Source: Heterotrichella gracilis
Taxonomy: Eukaryota; Sar; Xanthophyceae; Tribonematales; Xanthonemataceae
Direction: 5' to 3'
Assembly (NCBI GenBank): GCA_032358255.1
Contig: JAULBX010022075.1
Coordinates: forward strand, 1 to 64,000
DNA: 64,000 nt
Below, piece by piece: positions 1 to 11,225 of this stretch (the first letter of the stretch is position 1; each line of letters opens with the position of its first letter). The translations under genes and the position numbers were made by a program. The notes beneath the pieces were generated by a model. It searched no databases and was not told the origin of the DNA. It was given only the letters and a program-made list of their open reading frames with translations.

Positions 1-2287
1 GCTGGCCATGGTGGGCGCGGGGGGGTTGACCCCTGGGGGGTCCTCCCGCGCGGTGAGGTTGAAGGCGGATGCGGAGGGGGTGCGGGTGGGTGTGGGGAGG
101 GGGGAGAGGAAGTCGGGGGTGGCGGGGTCAGTGTCTGTGCCTGCAGGGGGGTGGTGGGGGGTGAGCGGGGGTGGGGTGTGTGGGGGGTGGGGGCTGGTGG
201 CCCCCCATGTGCCGAGGTACCCCCTCCTACCACTAAACCCCCTGATACCCATCCCTAGTACCCACTTCTGCCCCACATAAAGTCAGGAATCGGCCCAAAA
301 CCCGAAAACGTCAAATTTGATTCCAAATGCGGCATTCATTATGGCCCTTCCCCCTCCACGCCGTCTCCAGTTGCCTCCCTACCTGGCCCTCCTTCCGTCG
401 CCTCCTCCCCCTGCAGCTCCCCCACCGATGCCTGGGACGCCACCGACGCCAGGCCCCCCTCCCCCCCCTCGCTGCCGGTGGTGGTGGAGTGCTGGCGGGA
501 GCGAACAACACGCGTGGTGGCCTCGGTCATGCGCTGCAGCAGTGGGAAGTGGGGGGTGAGGGGTCGCGGTGGTCCATATGGTGGGGTACATTTATGACAG
601 CTTGCAGCTTAATGACTAATGCCAGTGCAGGAGCAAAGATGGCGTAAACGATGCAGGACAGGGCAAGCTAGGAACAAGCAGGCTGCTAAAACCCTTACAC
701 ATTTATTTGTATACAATGTCGATTTCTACTAGGATAACAATCCGGCTGAACCTCTACTTAAAAATTATTTGTACTCGTGTTTTATTAAAACTATGATGTC
801 TACTTTTTATCCCCCCCTCACCTCCTCTTCGCTGTGCTTTGTGTGGCACAGCGCCTGCGCCACCAGGCGCTGGTAGTAGCCGGGGCGGATGCGCGAGTCG
901 ATGTTGAGGAAGGTGCGCCACAGCCTCCCACGCATATTCATGGGCAGCCCAGACTGCACCATCATGCGCAGCTGGCCCTGCCACTCAGGCTCGGGCGCAT
1001 CCTCAAGCTGCAGGCAGTAGGTTCAAAGCTTACAGTTCATTTCTTTCACAGATTCAGCTGCACCATCACGTAGCGGGACAGGGGGCGGGTTAGGGCTGCA
1101 GTCATCCTCAGCTAGGATATATTGTTCAAACAAGAAGATGGCGAAAAGCCTCCACCGTGTAAGGAGGACTACAGCTATGCCCCAAGGCATTGCTACTGTA
1201 GGGTTTGGATAACCACCCTTTTGCTGAACCCTTAAACCCTACTCTAGGGTTTTGTGGCCCCCACCTGCTGCTGCTCCTCCGCCTCCAGCAGTGCATCCTC
1301 AAGCACAGACAGCAGACCCTCCTCGGTCTCAGGGATGGGGGCTGGGTCCCCACCGCTGCAGCAGCAGTCACGAGGGGAGTTAGATGATCGAAGCCCTTGG
1401 GGGTTAGGTGACATTGGGGCTTGCACCATGAGTGTGGCGAACAAGCGGGGGAGGGGGAAAGGGTTAGCTAGTTACTGGATTGGGTACAGGGTTGGCTAGC
1501 AGATGTGTTAGCAACCTCCTCTGGGGCAAAGTTAGCTAGCAAGCTGGGGCAAAGATAGCTAGCAACATGCAGATCCAGCCGCAGTTTAGGCAGCCTATCA
1601 TACTCTGTCTCACCGAAGATGCATAGTGCTTACGAAGCCTTATCTACACATATGCCTTACCCATATCTATGGTATGCGCACTGGTCTGTGCGCTCCCTAG
1701 GGTTTCTAGGGTGCGCTGTCGAAGTCGCGTAGGGCCTAATTTACACTGGGTAGGGTCTAGGGTTTCACCTTTTCTCCGCCTGCGCCCTTGTTCGCTCCTG
1801 CGCCAGCTCCTTGAGGAACTTGCACCAGCTCTCATACCGCTCTATCTCCTCCTTGCCCCATATGTCGCTGAACTCCTGGAACAGCTTCAGGCAGTCCTTC
1901 TTCACCTGAAAGCAAGGACAACACACTGTTGCTTGGATACTGCCGTTGCAGATCCTGCGTGTAAGATGCTTATAGCCAAGGCGTACCGCTCCCAGCATCA
2001 GGAGATGCATGGAGCTGAAGAATACTCACCCACGCCTCGTCGCCCATAGGCCATCACACACCCTATCGCAATGGACAACGCAGTGGCACTGGCAATATGC
2101 ATGCATATGGAGTTGACTAGCAGACCAAGACTCGAAGGTGTCCACCACAGGGGTGAAGCGCAAAGAACCAGGTTTAGTACACCGGAACCCTAGAAGACAG
2201 TATGGCAGGGGAATCCCAGCACCCCAGCACCTCACCCACCTCAAAGCCATAGGCGTCTCGCGTTGGCTCAGGCGGGTCGCGCTGCAT
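1..2287 (-). CDS. TBC-domain (Rab-GAP-like) protein, 3' part off the left edge
   Basis: Likely a GTPase-activating protein for Rab GTPases in membrane traffic. Exons read on the minus strand: 2287-2240, 1905-1769, 1355-1265, 1007-822, 533-383 and 140-1, with phases closing at each junction. The first exon gives a short start ending in RDAYGFE, the conserved N-terminal signature of plant TBC proteins. The second gives a charged helical stretch with SDIWGKEEIERYESW, as in that family. The fourth carries the start of the TBC domain (GLPMNMRGRLWRTFL, then RPGYYQRL). The exons at 533-383 and 140-1 encode low-complexity S/T/G/P sequence, presumably a loop inside the domain, so the catalytic Arg and Gln fingers lie beyond the window. 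The start ATG (2287) was chosen because the upstream frame is closed. The family is fairly sure; the target Rab is unknown. Confidence 0.75.
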
Positions 2288-3450
2288 TGCTGCTGTCTGC
2301 CCTTGCTGGGCTCGCCTGTGTTTCCTGGCAGTGCTGGTCCCTCTGGCGTTACCCAGCCATCTTGTTCCGTATCGGCTGAGGGATCAGGTCATGCCCAAAT
2401 TGTCAATAGGATAGGGCTGCGGGGAGCAAAGGATACGCGGAGCCATCTGCCGACCCCAGAACTTATGGCATAAGCAACCTAAATCTGCTGTTGTTCAAAC
2501 GGAACGAAGAGGAGTCTACAGATAGCCTACTTTACAGATATCTAGTAGCGATGTATGACACAGTGCGCACATAGGAGAGTGGACACTCATCTCCAGAAAT
2601 TCGGAATAGGCTCGCCCCAGTGTAACTTTGCCGCTTGCGCTCCTTGTGAACCATGAGGCTTATCTACTTTAACTTTGCAGCGCTTGGGTTCTTTATCTCG
2701 TATGCATGCATTTCATTGTCCATAACATGTCACCGCAACGGGAGTGTGAAACCCATCCCCATAAATGGTGGTTCATTACACAGTGTTTAACACCTTGTTA
2801 GTCCAATTTTGCGAGTATAATGCTTGATGACGGGTGTCCCTGTGTAGATCCTTGCAGCATATCCTCCGCTAGTGCAGTTTACCTGTATCCTTTGCCGTGC
2901 ATGTGGAGTTGGTTAGTTCAGGTGCCACAGGTGCACAACCCACCTCACAAAGCAGCAGACAGAGGCAACTATAGGCGGGCCAGTGGAAGCTGACCTCTTG
3001 ACCAACTGTTGTTGACAGTTTGGTGGGATCTTCCGCGTGCTGTGAGGTGGGTGGCATGTGCATGCATTGTGGGTCAACACACTTAGGCAGTGGCCACGGT
3101 GTGCGTGGTGTTTTGCGACAGTATAACCACGTTTATTGTGACTAGTAGCCTATCCAACTATTGGTACATGACTTCCCTTTCATAGCAGTGCAACCCAGTT
3201 GGCAAACAGCTTGGGTCTCGTATGCATGCAGTGTGAGCTATGTGCACCTGCTTGTTCCCAACGAACACAGCGCTAGAGGAGTCCTGTCAAACTGAGTTGT
3301 TGGTACAAAGGTTGTCTTGAACGTAGAGTGTAACAAACTTGCTATGTGCGTCAGCTAGATGACCCAGTGCACAGCAACTTGTTACTGGTTCACAGGTTTG
3401 CTTGACCACTGAACTCCTGCTATTGTAGCAAACCCCAATTAACTCGTTGA
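2288..3450. other. Intergenic stretch without a recognisable gene
   Basis: This lies between the divergent TBC and F-box genes, so it should hold both promoters. It contains repeated ATGCATGCA words (near 2701 and 3221) but no coding exon that I can support on either strand. Confidence 0.5.
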
Positions 3451-4824
3451 ATGCACCCTGCAGCTGTCACCTATCACATAAGCCACAGCCAGTTGCTGGT
3501 AGCCATGACCAGCGGCGCAGAGGTGCCAGCCCAGGAGCATGCGGGTTGCCCCATACACACCCTCCCCGACCACTTGCTGCAGCGCATAATTGGGTCACTG
3601 TCAAGCCCTATAGATACCAACAGCACCGAGGAGGTGATCAAGCACAAGGGGCAGCTGCAGCTGGTGTGCAAGCGCTGGCGCCAGGCCCTGGCAGGCCCAA
3701 GTGCGGCGTGGGAAGACGTGTATTGTCCGCCCCTCAGCAAGCCGTTTGTTGAATGGCTGTGCCCCAGGCTGGGAGCCACCAGGTCCTTAATTTACATAGA
3801 AGGCGAGCCCGAAGAGGTCCTGCTCATGCTCACCAGCCTCAACCCTGCTTGCCTCATGTCTCTCACTGGCGGGGAGGACGCCTACAACGAATACATGGGG
3901 CCTGATGTCAGTCAGCTGCTTGAGGCCACCTTCCGCCTCACCTCCATATCTTCATTGGAGCTGGGCCTGGTATGCACCCCGGAGCAGGTGGCACCCTACA
4001 TGCCCGCCATGTCAGCACTGGTCAACTTGGAGGAGCTGCACTTGGATGTCAACAGCCCAACGCCCGGCAGCCAGCACTGGTGGCCAGAGCTCCCATGCCT
4101 TCCCAAGCTGAGGAAGATAGAGGTGACTGAGAACGGGGTCGACTTTGTTCCAATGCTCGCCAGCCAGCCTGCGCTCACCAGCCTGTTAGTACTGGAGGAT
4201 CCAGACGGCCTGCAGCAGTTAGCAGTCGGCACTTCCTTTCGGCAGCTCACCGAGCTGAAATACTTGGAAGTGTGGGATAGTCGCCTGGACAGTCCACCTC
4301 GCAGCTTACCTACGTCGCTTCAGAGCCTTAACAACGGGTGTGGTGATATTCTTGTGCCTGTGGATGCCATGGCTTTCCTCCCAGAGCTGGTTCATCTGAC
4401 ATCGATCTACCTAGAGTGTCATGACATCCAGGCCTTGACCCCTGCCCTGGCCAGCCTCACCAAACTCCAAAAACTGAAAGTCAGCGGCGTGTCGGAGCCT
4501 CTGCTCCTGCCCATCATGCCCAGCCTCACGTCGCTGACGGTATGGCGTGGGCGGGATGTGCAGCTGCAGCTGCCACTCAACCCCAGCTTGTGTATTCGGC
4601 CTTTCAAAGGGTGGCAGGAAGCGACAGCTGGCAAGGGGATCAGCATCAAGGGGCGGTATGGGGAGTACAGCATGGCAGTGGACGAGCAGGACTGCGTTGT
4701 GGTGCAGACAGTGCAGTGCCGGCCCCTGCATACTCTGCCAGATGCTGATGAGGTATTAGAAGCGAGGAAAGAGCAGGAGTGGTGCTGTGCGTGGCTAAAC
4801 AGTGCTGCAGGATGGGGGTCATAG
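3451..4824 (+). CDS. F-box protein with LRR-like repeats, intronless
   Basis: Single open frame of 457 aa. Residues about 35-90 fit an F-box: IHTLPDHLLQRIIG, then QLVCKRWRQAL and WEDVY. This would bind SKP1 in an SCF ubiquitin ligase. The remainder has irregular leucine-rich repeats (NLEELHLDV, LKYLEVWDS, LTSIYLECHD, LQKLKVSG), probably the substrate-binding part. The first ATG is used; a second in-frame ATG at 3505 (MTSGAEV) is an equally plausible start. Its lack of introns is unusual beside intron-rich neighbours and could reflect a retrocopy or a recent family expansion. The substrate is unknown. F-box is a confident call; the LRR class is moderate. Confidence 0.8.
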   Translation: MHPAAVTYHISHSQLLVAMTSGAEVPAQEHAGCPIHTLPDHLLQRIIGSLSSPIDTNSTEEVIKHKGQLQLVCKRWRQALAGPSAAWEDVYCPPLSKPFVEWLCPRLGATRSLIYIEGEPEEVLLMLTSLNPACLMSLTGGEDAYNEYMGPDVSQLLEATFRLTSISSLELGLVCTPEQVAPYMPAMSALVNLEELHLDVNSPTPGSQHWWPELPCLPKLRKIEVTENGVDFVPMLASQPALTSLLVLEDPDGLQQLAVGTSFRQLTELKYLEVWDSRLDSPPRSLPTSLQSLNNGCGDILVPVDAMAFLPELVHLTSIYLECHDIQALTPALASLTKLQKLKVSGVSEPLLLPIMPSLTSLTVWRGRDVQLQLPLNPSLCIRPFKGWQEATAGKGISIKGRYGEYSMAVDEQDCVVVQTVQCRPLHTLPDADEVLEARKEQEWCCAWLNSAAGWGS

Positions 4825-5695
4825 CGGCACACACAAGCGTACCATTCAAGCCTCACAATGTACGCTGTAGCCATGGGTTGATGATGTTGACTTTCTCCCT
4901 GTGATGCATTTTTTGCAGGCCTGCATGTACCATTTCGTGCGCGTCAATGGCGCTGGCATTGTTTTCTGCACAAGACAATATGACCAAAATTATGCCACAA
5001 TTTGCAAGCCATGGCAACTTTGGGACACTGTGGCACCTTGTGACTTGGCACCATGGTGCGCTATTGCGCTGGGAATTGCAATGTTAAATTATGCAACAGG
5101 AGTATCACGTGACACGCGTGTCACTGTACACTTCATTGTCCTTCTGCCCAACTATGTTGGCATTAACACCTAGCTTGGAAATTGGGCGCCCATTCCGCCC
5201 AATGTTTTCCTTTTAGATGTCCACTCCTGTACAGTTATCCTACAGCCATTGTGACCCCGCGCAGAACCAACAACTGCACTGGTGTGGAGAAGTCGTGGAT
5301 CACCCGACTGCGCAGGGCTGCGGGATAATCACTCCATGGGGACTCCATGTCAAAACCCCACACAAAGGTTTGACCTAAGTAAGGGTGCTCCACTGGCACT
5401 AACGAGTAGTATACCTCCCCGAGCCCAACTCCAGCCCAGTACATAGTTGCACACAGTCGCTTTCTTGCAGCCAAAAATGTACACAAGAGCTAAACTGGAG
5501 TAACGCTTTCTTTGCCTCGCACCTGCCAACCCCTGACGCCACTCGCTGCAACACGCCACATCCAAACAAGCTTTACTCAACTCGGCACTGTCGCAGCTCC
5601 ATCAAGTGCGCGTGTCGACACATAGACTGGCAACGCGGGCAGGGTGCTTACAAGTATTCTTGGGACATTGGCACCCAGCAGCCGCCTAGGCCACC
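4825..5695. other. Intergenic: F-box 3' flank and SURF2 promoter
   Basis: About 870 bp without a supportable exon on either strand. The SURF2 start at its right end has a strong ccaccATGG context. Confidence 0.5.
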
Positions 5696-8600
5696 ATGGC
5701 GGACACACCACTGGATAAGTTGCTTCAGGAGCATGCGCCCTACTTCACCAAGCAGGAAGATGGCAAGATACGATGCGAGCTGAACGGGCACTGCTTCAAA
5801 GCTGACCACGAGCCTATCGCGGCGTTCGTCAAGTACGTGCGCTACATGCATGCATATGCACGAACAATGCATGCATGCATGGGCGTGCGTGTGCGTGGGC
5901 CAGCACGAGAGTGCGGTATGGTGACCGCCTGTCACAGTCATATATGTGTTAGAACAATCCCTTGTAGCTTGAACCGGTTGAAAAATTATCCGCTTTGCTC
6001 ATCTGGCTATAAACCCGGAAACAAGATGCAGGTGCTGGAGCCGCCAGCCGTCTGGGCAGATGCATGCATGCAGCGCGTGGCAGTGGCTATGAGTTGATAC
6101 AGCATTTGCCACACAATCCTAGCATTGCACCAGCCTCATGCCCTACAAGGAAACGTTACTCCGAACCCTAGCAATACCCTACCTTAGCCTCCATGCATAC
6201 AACCAGATCCCCTTTTCCAACCCCATTTCCAACCCACTACCCCTCTGCAGTGGTTCCAAGTACCGCAAGCTACGAGCCAAGCGGGAGGCAGACGAGAAGC
6301 TCCAGGAGTTTGAGCCCTTCATACTGCCCTCCAAGAACTTCTAGTGAGTATGCTGCTGAAGCGTCGCTCCTGTTTGGGTTTAGGGTCTGGATGTTGCGCC
6401 CTTCACACTGCACTCCAAGAACCTCCCGTGAGTATGCTGCTGATGGAGGGTTGCCGGGTAGGGTTTAGTGTTTGCCTCGGGTGGCACATGCCCGTGGCGC
6501 TTCACAGGGTGTGTGTGCCAATACCAAGGGCCTGGTGGAGCCCTAAACCCTAAAGCCAGGACTTAGCCCTAAACCCTAATCCCCACCCCTCTCGAACATG
6601 CAACCACCGCCCATACTACCTTCGACTGGCTCTCAGTGACCCAGAGCCTGGCGGGGCCCTGAACCCTAATCCCAGGCCAACCTTTCATTCTAATCCCCAC
6701 AATCAATCATGCGACACCCGCCTGTACTGCTCCGTGACTGGCTACCTGGTGAACAAGAGCCTGGTGGAGCCCTATACCCTAAACCCAGGCCAACCACAAA
6801 CCCTAATCCTCACCCCACCCCGAACATGCAGCGACCGCCTGTACTGCTCCGTGACTGGCTACCTGGTGAACAAGAGCTTGGTTGAGGTGAAGCGCCACAT
6901 GGCGGGCAAAAAGTTCCAGATGGCAAAAGGTTCGGTGACATACTAGGTGTACTTGGGTGCAAATCGCTGGTGGCCGTTGAGAGCTCAAGGTTTAGGGTGG
7001 GCAGTTGTGGTGGAAAGCTGAGTGGTGCGCAGTATGCACGCAACGATTATGATTGTGATAGTCGAAGTTTGGCAGTGCACCGGTGCACCGTCCGCTGCAC
7101 GTAGTATGTGATGCGGTTGTGGATCCATATACTAATGACAACCAAGAGGGTACACCTTTTGCGGTCTCCTCCCTCCCCTTTCCATCCCCGCCCTCCCCCT
7201 CACTCCCCCTTTCCCTTCCCATCTCCACACTACCCCTTACTCCGCCGCTCCCCCCCTCCTTGCAGACAAGTACCTAGCGGACGAGGAGGAGCTATTGTCT
7301 GAGCCAGATATGCCGCAGGAGGTGGGTGAGGTGGGAGAAGAGGGGTGGGTGGATAGGGTGTGTGAAATGGGCGGGTGAGGTGGGGTGGGGGGGTGGGTGG
7401 AGTGGGTGAGTGGGATGGGGTGGGTGTGGCGCAGGAGGTGGGTGGGGTGGGATGGGGTGTACTCCTAAGGCCTTGACAAAATGTGGGCAACGTGTGGTCA
7501 AACCGAGGTTGTGGCCCTTGTGAGGGTCCAACATATGTCAGGGTGTGGTGTATCTGCGGGGTGGACTGCGAATGGTGGATCTTTCGTACCCGGGTCAGCC
7601 AGTGATTGTGTAGGATGGAAAGGATGTGAAGCTGCTGCTTCAACGGTTTCTTCATGGCAGGTGTCGAATGTCAGCCTGACATGCACCTTGGTGACAAATG
7701 CAAAGCTGGGCAAAGGTGTCATGATGAAATGCAACAAGCGCAGAAACAATCCTGACTTGATCTTGTGCATGGCTGCAGGGGGAGGATGGCAGTGAGAAGG
7801 AGGGCGGGGAGGACCCTGTTGGGGACGCAGAGTTTTGGGTCCCACCAGGGGCTGTGGAGGTGCCTGTTGTGGACGAGGATGGGGATGGAGATGAGGAGAT
7901 GGTGGATGTTTCCGGGAGGGTGGAAGCTGCAGTCGGGCCCAAGGGGAGGAAAGAGGGCGATGCCAATGGGAAGAAGAAGGGGAAGGGAGGGGCGGCAAAG
8001 GGGGGCAAAGGAGGCATTGCCAATGGGAAGGGCAATGGGGAGAAGGCGGCTGCGAAAGGGGGGAAACGGGACAGGAGTGGCCGGGCAGCAGCAGCCAAGG
8101 ATGGGGGCAGCAAACCGCAAAGGTACGCGAGCATAGGAGTGCCTGAAACAAAGCAAAATTCTGTTCTTCTGCATAATAGTGCTTTGGAGCCATGGATGGG
8201 GGCAGCACAGCACGAAAGTAAGTGCGGTGTAGAAGTCCACTGGGGTCATCGGTCTTATGTTGATGCTGCATCATGCACTGCGCCTCTGGCCAGGGCCTGT
8301 CCCACTGCACCGGGTTTAGGGTTTAGGGTTTACGGTTTTTGGCTGTGCTCACAAACAGCATTGCAGCCCTGGCGGGGGCTTGTGCCACTGTCCTGTGGGG
8401 TACCTTTGCACGCGTGTGTGTATATGTGTGTGCATGCTTTAAACCTTAAACCCTAGTGTGGTGTACGTGCATCCAGCGGATGGCGGTGCTGTTGGTCGCC
8501 GCTGTCTGCTCGATGTAGGATTTAGGATTTAGGGTTTTGTGCCTCCTGCCACCCCGCTGGTGCTATGCTCAGATTGTGGGGCGCTGCATCACTGCCACGG

Positions 8601-8833
8601 ATTGCCAGTCAATTACAACCCTTGCCAAAAACCCGACATGTGGTTTGCTCAAGGTTATGTATATGATGACTCAGGCCCATGCAGGTGTCACCCCACTCAC
8701 TCCCCGCATCAGAGTATGGTTGTTTCCTAATCATGTCTAAGTATCATCGCTGCCGTGGTGCAGAAACAAGGACCTCAGCAAGCCCCCCCGCCCAAAGAAG
8801 CAGCGCCTCGCTCAACCCAAGGCCACCTCCTGA
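5696..8833 (+). CDS. SURF2: Surfeit locus protein 2 homologue (SURF2)
   Basis: Exons 5696-5832, 6251-6343, 6832-6929, 7266-7321, 7779-8122 and 8764-8833 join in frame to 265 aa, close to human SURF2 (about 256). The N-terminal half matches the family: IRCELNGHCF, then GSKYRKLRAKREADEKL, then LYCSVTGYLVNKSLVEVKRH and GKKFQMAK. The C-terminal half is acidic, then Gly/Lys-rich with repeated GNGK/GGKG blocks, and ends in a basic tail (RPKKQRL), suggesting a nuclear or nucleolar location. SURF2 is a conserved eukaryotic protein, linked in animals to the 5S RNP and ribosome assembly; that role is inferred here. The third donor (GTTCGG, at 6930) is non-consensus but the only one that fits the phase. 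Introns 2 and 3 carry duplicated exon pieces (see repeats). Confidence 0.88.
6310..6440 (+). repeat. Tandem copy of the SURF2 exon 2 end with its splice donor
   Basis: The end of exon 2 and its donor (about 6314-6352) recur about 83 bp downstream at 6397-6436. Both copies share the GCCCTTCA, CTCCAAGAAC and GTGAGTATGCTGCTGA words. The downstream copy lies in the intron and still has an intact GTGAGT donor, so it is a potential decoy donor. Confidence 0.8.
6530..6931 (+). repeat. Three-to-four-copy array of the SURF2 exon 3 start and its flank
   Basis: Units spaced about 112-117 bp contain the acceptor-side flank (CGAACATGCA or similar), the start of exon 3 (CCTGTACTGCTCCGTGACTG) and a CCCTAA-rich tail. 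The true exon begins at 6832. The unit near 6715-6790 is nearly identical through LVNKSLVE; the unit near 6600-6680 is decayed; a partial fourth tail sits near 6530-6590. The middle unit keeps an open frame across the exon-like part. Confidence 0.85.
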
Positions 8834-10241
8834 GGCCCCTGGGATCCACACTGTGCAGTTCGGAACTGCACCGGATCACACGAGGTGCTGTCTGACGGCG
8901 GAGCGAGGGCTTGCGCGCCATGCACGTGCCTGTGCCTGGGAACTAGTGCCGAAATTGTGCGAGGTGCTGTCTGTCTCGGGGCGGAAATCGTCTTGGGCCA
9001 GAACTTTGGCCAGCACCTGTACTTCTGCATAGAGGATTGGGTGGGTTGGCAAGGCGCATGCCCACGCCCATGCCTGGTGAGGGTGTGCACCTCGGCAGCC
9101 TGTTTCACATAATACCTATGCCCTTTTGGGTGCTGCCCAACCAGCACAACAGGCAGCAACGGCGGTGCTAGCGTCGGCCAGGCACAGCGGGTCTATTGAC
9201 ACAAGTTCCAACAGTGTAAAATCCGTATGAGCAGCCTTCAAGGCAAGTTGCACAGCCTGCGCAGCCAGCTCCAGTCTGGGCAGAGCTACACCAGTGCCAG
9301 ACATGGCTGAACGCAGGTGGTTGGAAGCCTATGTGGCCTGTGGCCGCCGCCACAGTCCTATCATCTATCCATGCCATGGGTGCCCACATAGCTATCAGTG
9401 AACAATGGATATTTCAAGAGCTGGAATTGGGGTTCTGCTGTGTGGTGTTGGGTGGGCTGGGTTCCAGAGAACCCTTGAGATCGCCACGCCATGGTTAATC
9501 GCCATGCCACGGCATGCCGTGTCAAGGGCTTGGTTGGTCTTTGTGACTTGATTGCCTAGGGCTAGCAAGCGATCAAGGCCTACGATAACGCTTGGCTTTC
9601 AGCGATGCAGGAAATATTGTACAGAGTGTGTGCTTTTGCAAGAATCTGCTTTGAACACCAAACTGCAGACCTCCTAGACTGCCATAGGTGTATCACCTAC
9701 ATCGGATGGCAACAGGCTGTGGTTCCTGCTGCTGTTGATCTATGACCGCCTCCCTTGCTCTCAGTGCCTACTGCGGGGGGCCATCCTGCGCATGTGCAGC
9801 TGCCCTCTGAGTGACAGCTGTTCGCCTTCAGCTGCACTTGCAGAGGGCACTTTCTCTGGTGCTGGTTGCTGCACGCGGGCCAAAAAAGCAGTGGAAGGTT
9901 TTGCAGCGCCCACGTGGGTTGCAGCGCCACGTGGATCAAAGCTGACCGACCGCGCGCGCGGCGGCCCGCCTGCGGAAATGGATCGCCTTTTCGAAAATCC
10001 GTTTGAAAATCTGCAAGTGGTCGAAAGTTGACCAGCTGGGCAGCGACTCGCCTGTCGCCGGGCAGCTGCGTACCGATACACGTCTATCCGAAACATAAAG
10101 GCTGCACTTGGCCTTCCTGCGCCCACAAACTCCGTTCCCTTCTTATGAAACGGCCACCGCAGCACCTCTTGAGCACTCCTCAAGTTGTAGCGCGACATAC
10201 CTTTACAATCTCCCACCAACCAAAACTAGAAACCAACCACC
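8834..10241. other. Intergenic between SURF2 and the thioredoxin-like gene
   Basis: About 1.4 kb without a supported gene. A short minus-strand open stretch at 9116-9304 has normal-looking composition but no recognisable family and no splice context. The right end holds two CACGTG boxes (separate entry). Confidence 0.45.
9911..9933. promoter_or_regulatory. Tandem G-boxes upstream of the plastid thioredoxin-like gene
   Basis: Two CACGTG cores (9911-9916 and 9928-9933) lie in a 17-bp tandem duplication (GCAGCGCC-CACGTGG repeated), about 310 bp before the ATG. In plants, G-boxes bind bZIP and bHLH factors in light and stress responses; that role is inferred here. Confidence 0.4.
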
Positions 10242-11225
10242 ATGTTGACATCCGTAGTGAGCCAATCCATGCCCTGCGCGGCAGTGGAGCGAAGGGCCTC
10301 AGCCCAGCACGCCGGCGTGAGCCAAGTCAGGCTGCCCAAGAGTGTCTTGTTTGGCTTCCAGAGGTCGATGGGTTGCTCAGCGGCTCCCAGCTGCAGTGGA
10401 CGCCGCTCCCTGCAGACGTGTTCTGCCATGGTGGCCTCCACTGCCTCCATGCCTTCACCAAAGGGCGACCGCAGCTCGACAGCGTTCCTGCCCGGCCAGG
10501 TGCAGCTGGACGAGGAGGTCAGCCGCGTCATGGCGGTGAGTGCTTATTTTTAGTTTTGTTGCAGGCCGTTCTCGAGTCCTAAAACTGCGGCTGTGCTGCT
10601 TGGGCTCCCGTGTGTGGGTGGGTGGCCACTTGGCGTGTGCTCACTGCAAGCTTGCCCCCCTTCAACAGGTGCACTCCAAGGAGGAGTTTGAGCAGATGCT
10701 GGAGAACAACCCGCACAAGCTTGTCGTGTTGATGGTCAAGGCCAGGGGCTGCCGACCGTGCAAGGTAAGCATGCGGCCATGCCCACGGTGACGAGTAGCC
10801 GCTTACAACCTGTCGCAGTCCTGTATAAAAGAAGCATTGCGGCATTTTTATTGCACTCGAGGTGCACTGTCTGTAGGGACTGCGTGTCTGAGTCGCAGGA
10901 TGGTGTTGGATCTGGGCAATTTGGTCTGAACCCACAATGTGTTTCCCTGCAGGCTTTTGCACGCAAGTTTGGCAGGATAGCCGACTTGTATGCAGACTCC
11001 TTGTTTGTGGAGGTGACTGGAGACGAGTCTCCGCTCACCAGGAGCTGGATGATCGAGTCAAAGGTCAAGGTCACGCCCACGTTCCAGCTATACCGCGAGT
11101 CAGCCATGAGGAAGCAGCTGACGGGGATCAACGAGCTCAACTTGAAAAAGGCGATTGTCAGCAACCTGGAGCAGAGTGAAGCTGGGTGGGACGCGGAGCT
11201 GCTGGCAGAGGCAGAGACTGCCTGA
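10242..11225 (+). CDS. Plastid thioredoxin-like protein with CRPC site
   Basis: Exons 10242-10535, 10669-10764 and 10953-11225 join in phase to 220 aa. Residues 1 to about 85 are Ser/Ala/Arg-rich with few acids, a typical chloroplast transit peptide. The thioredoxin fold follows: EEFEQML, then HKLVVLMVKARGCRPCK with the redox pair C126 and C129, then FARKFGRIADLYAD, and the conserved cis-Pro region VKVTPTFQLYR. The site is CRPC rather than the classical WCGPC, so it belongs with atypical plastid thioredoxin-like proteins and the Trp before the first Cys is missing (Gly instead). An intron falls directly after the active site (AAG|GTAAGC). A disulfide reductase or redox-relay role in the stroma is likely; partners are unknown. 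Confidence 0.82.

Noticed and set aside
7498-8310. Long minus-strand open frames opposite SURF2 exon 5 (270, 176 and 160 aa)
   Set aside because: They overlap in all frames, are Pro/Ser/His-rich shadows of a GC-rich Gly/Lys coding exon, and match no family.
9116-9304. Minus-strand stretch with a VALPRLELAAQA-like motif
   Set aside because: It weakly recalls segments of retroelement polyproteins, but is about 60 aa, isolated and without flanking parts, so no element is called.
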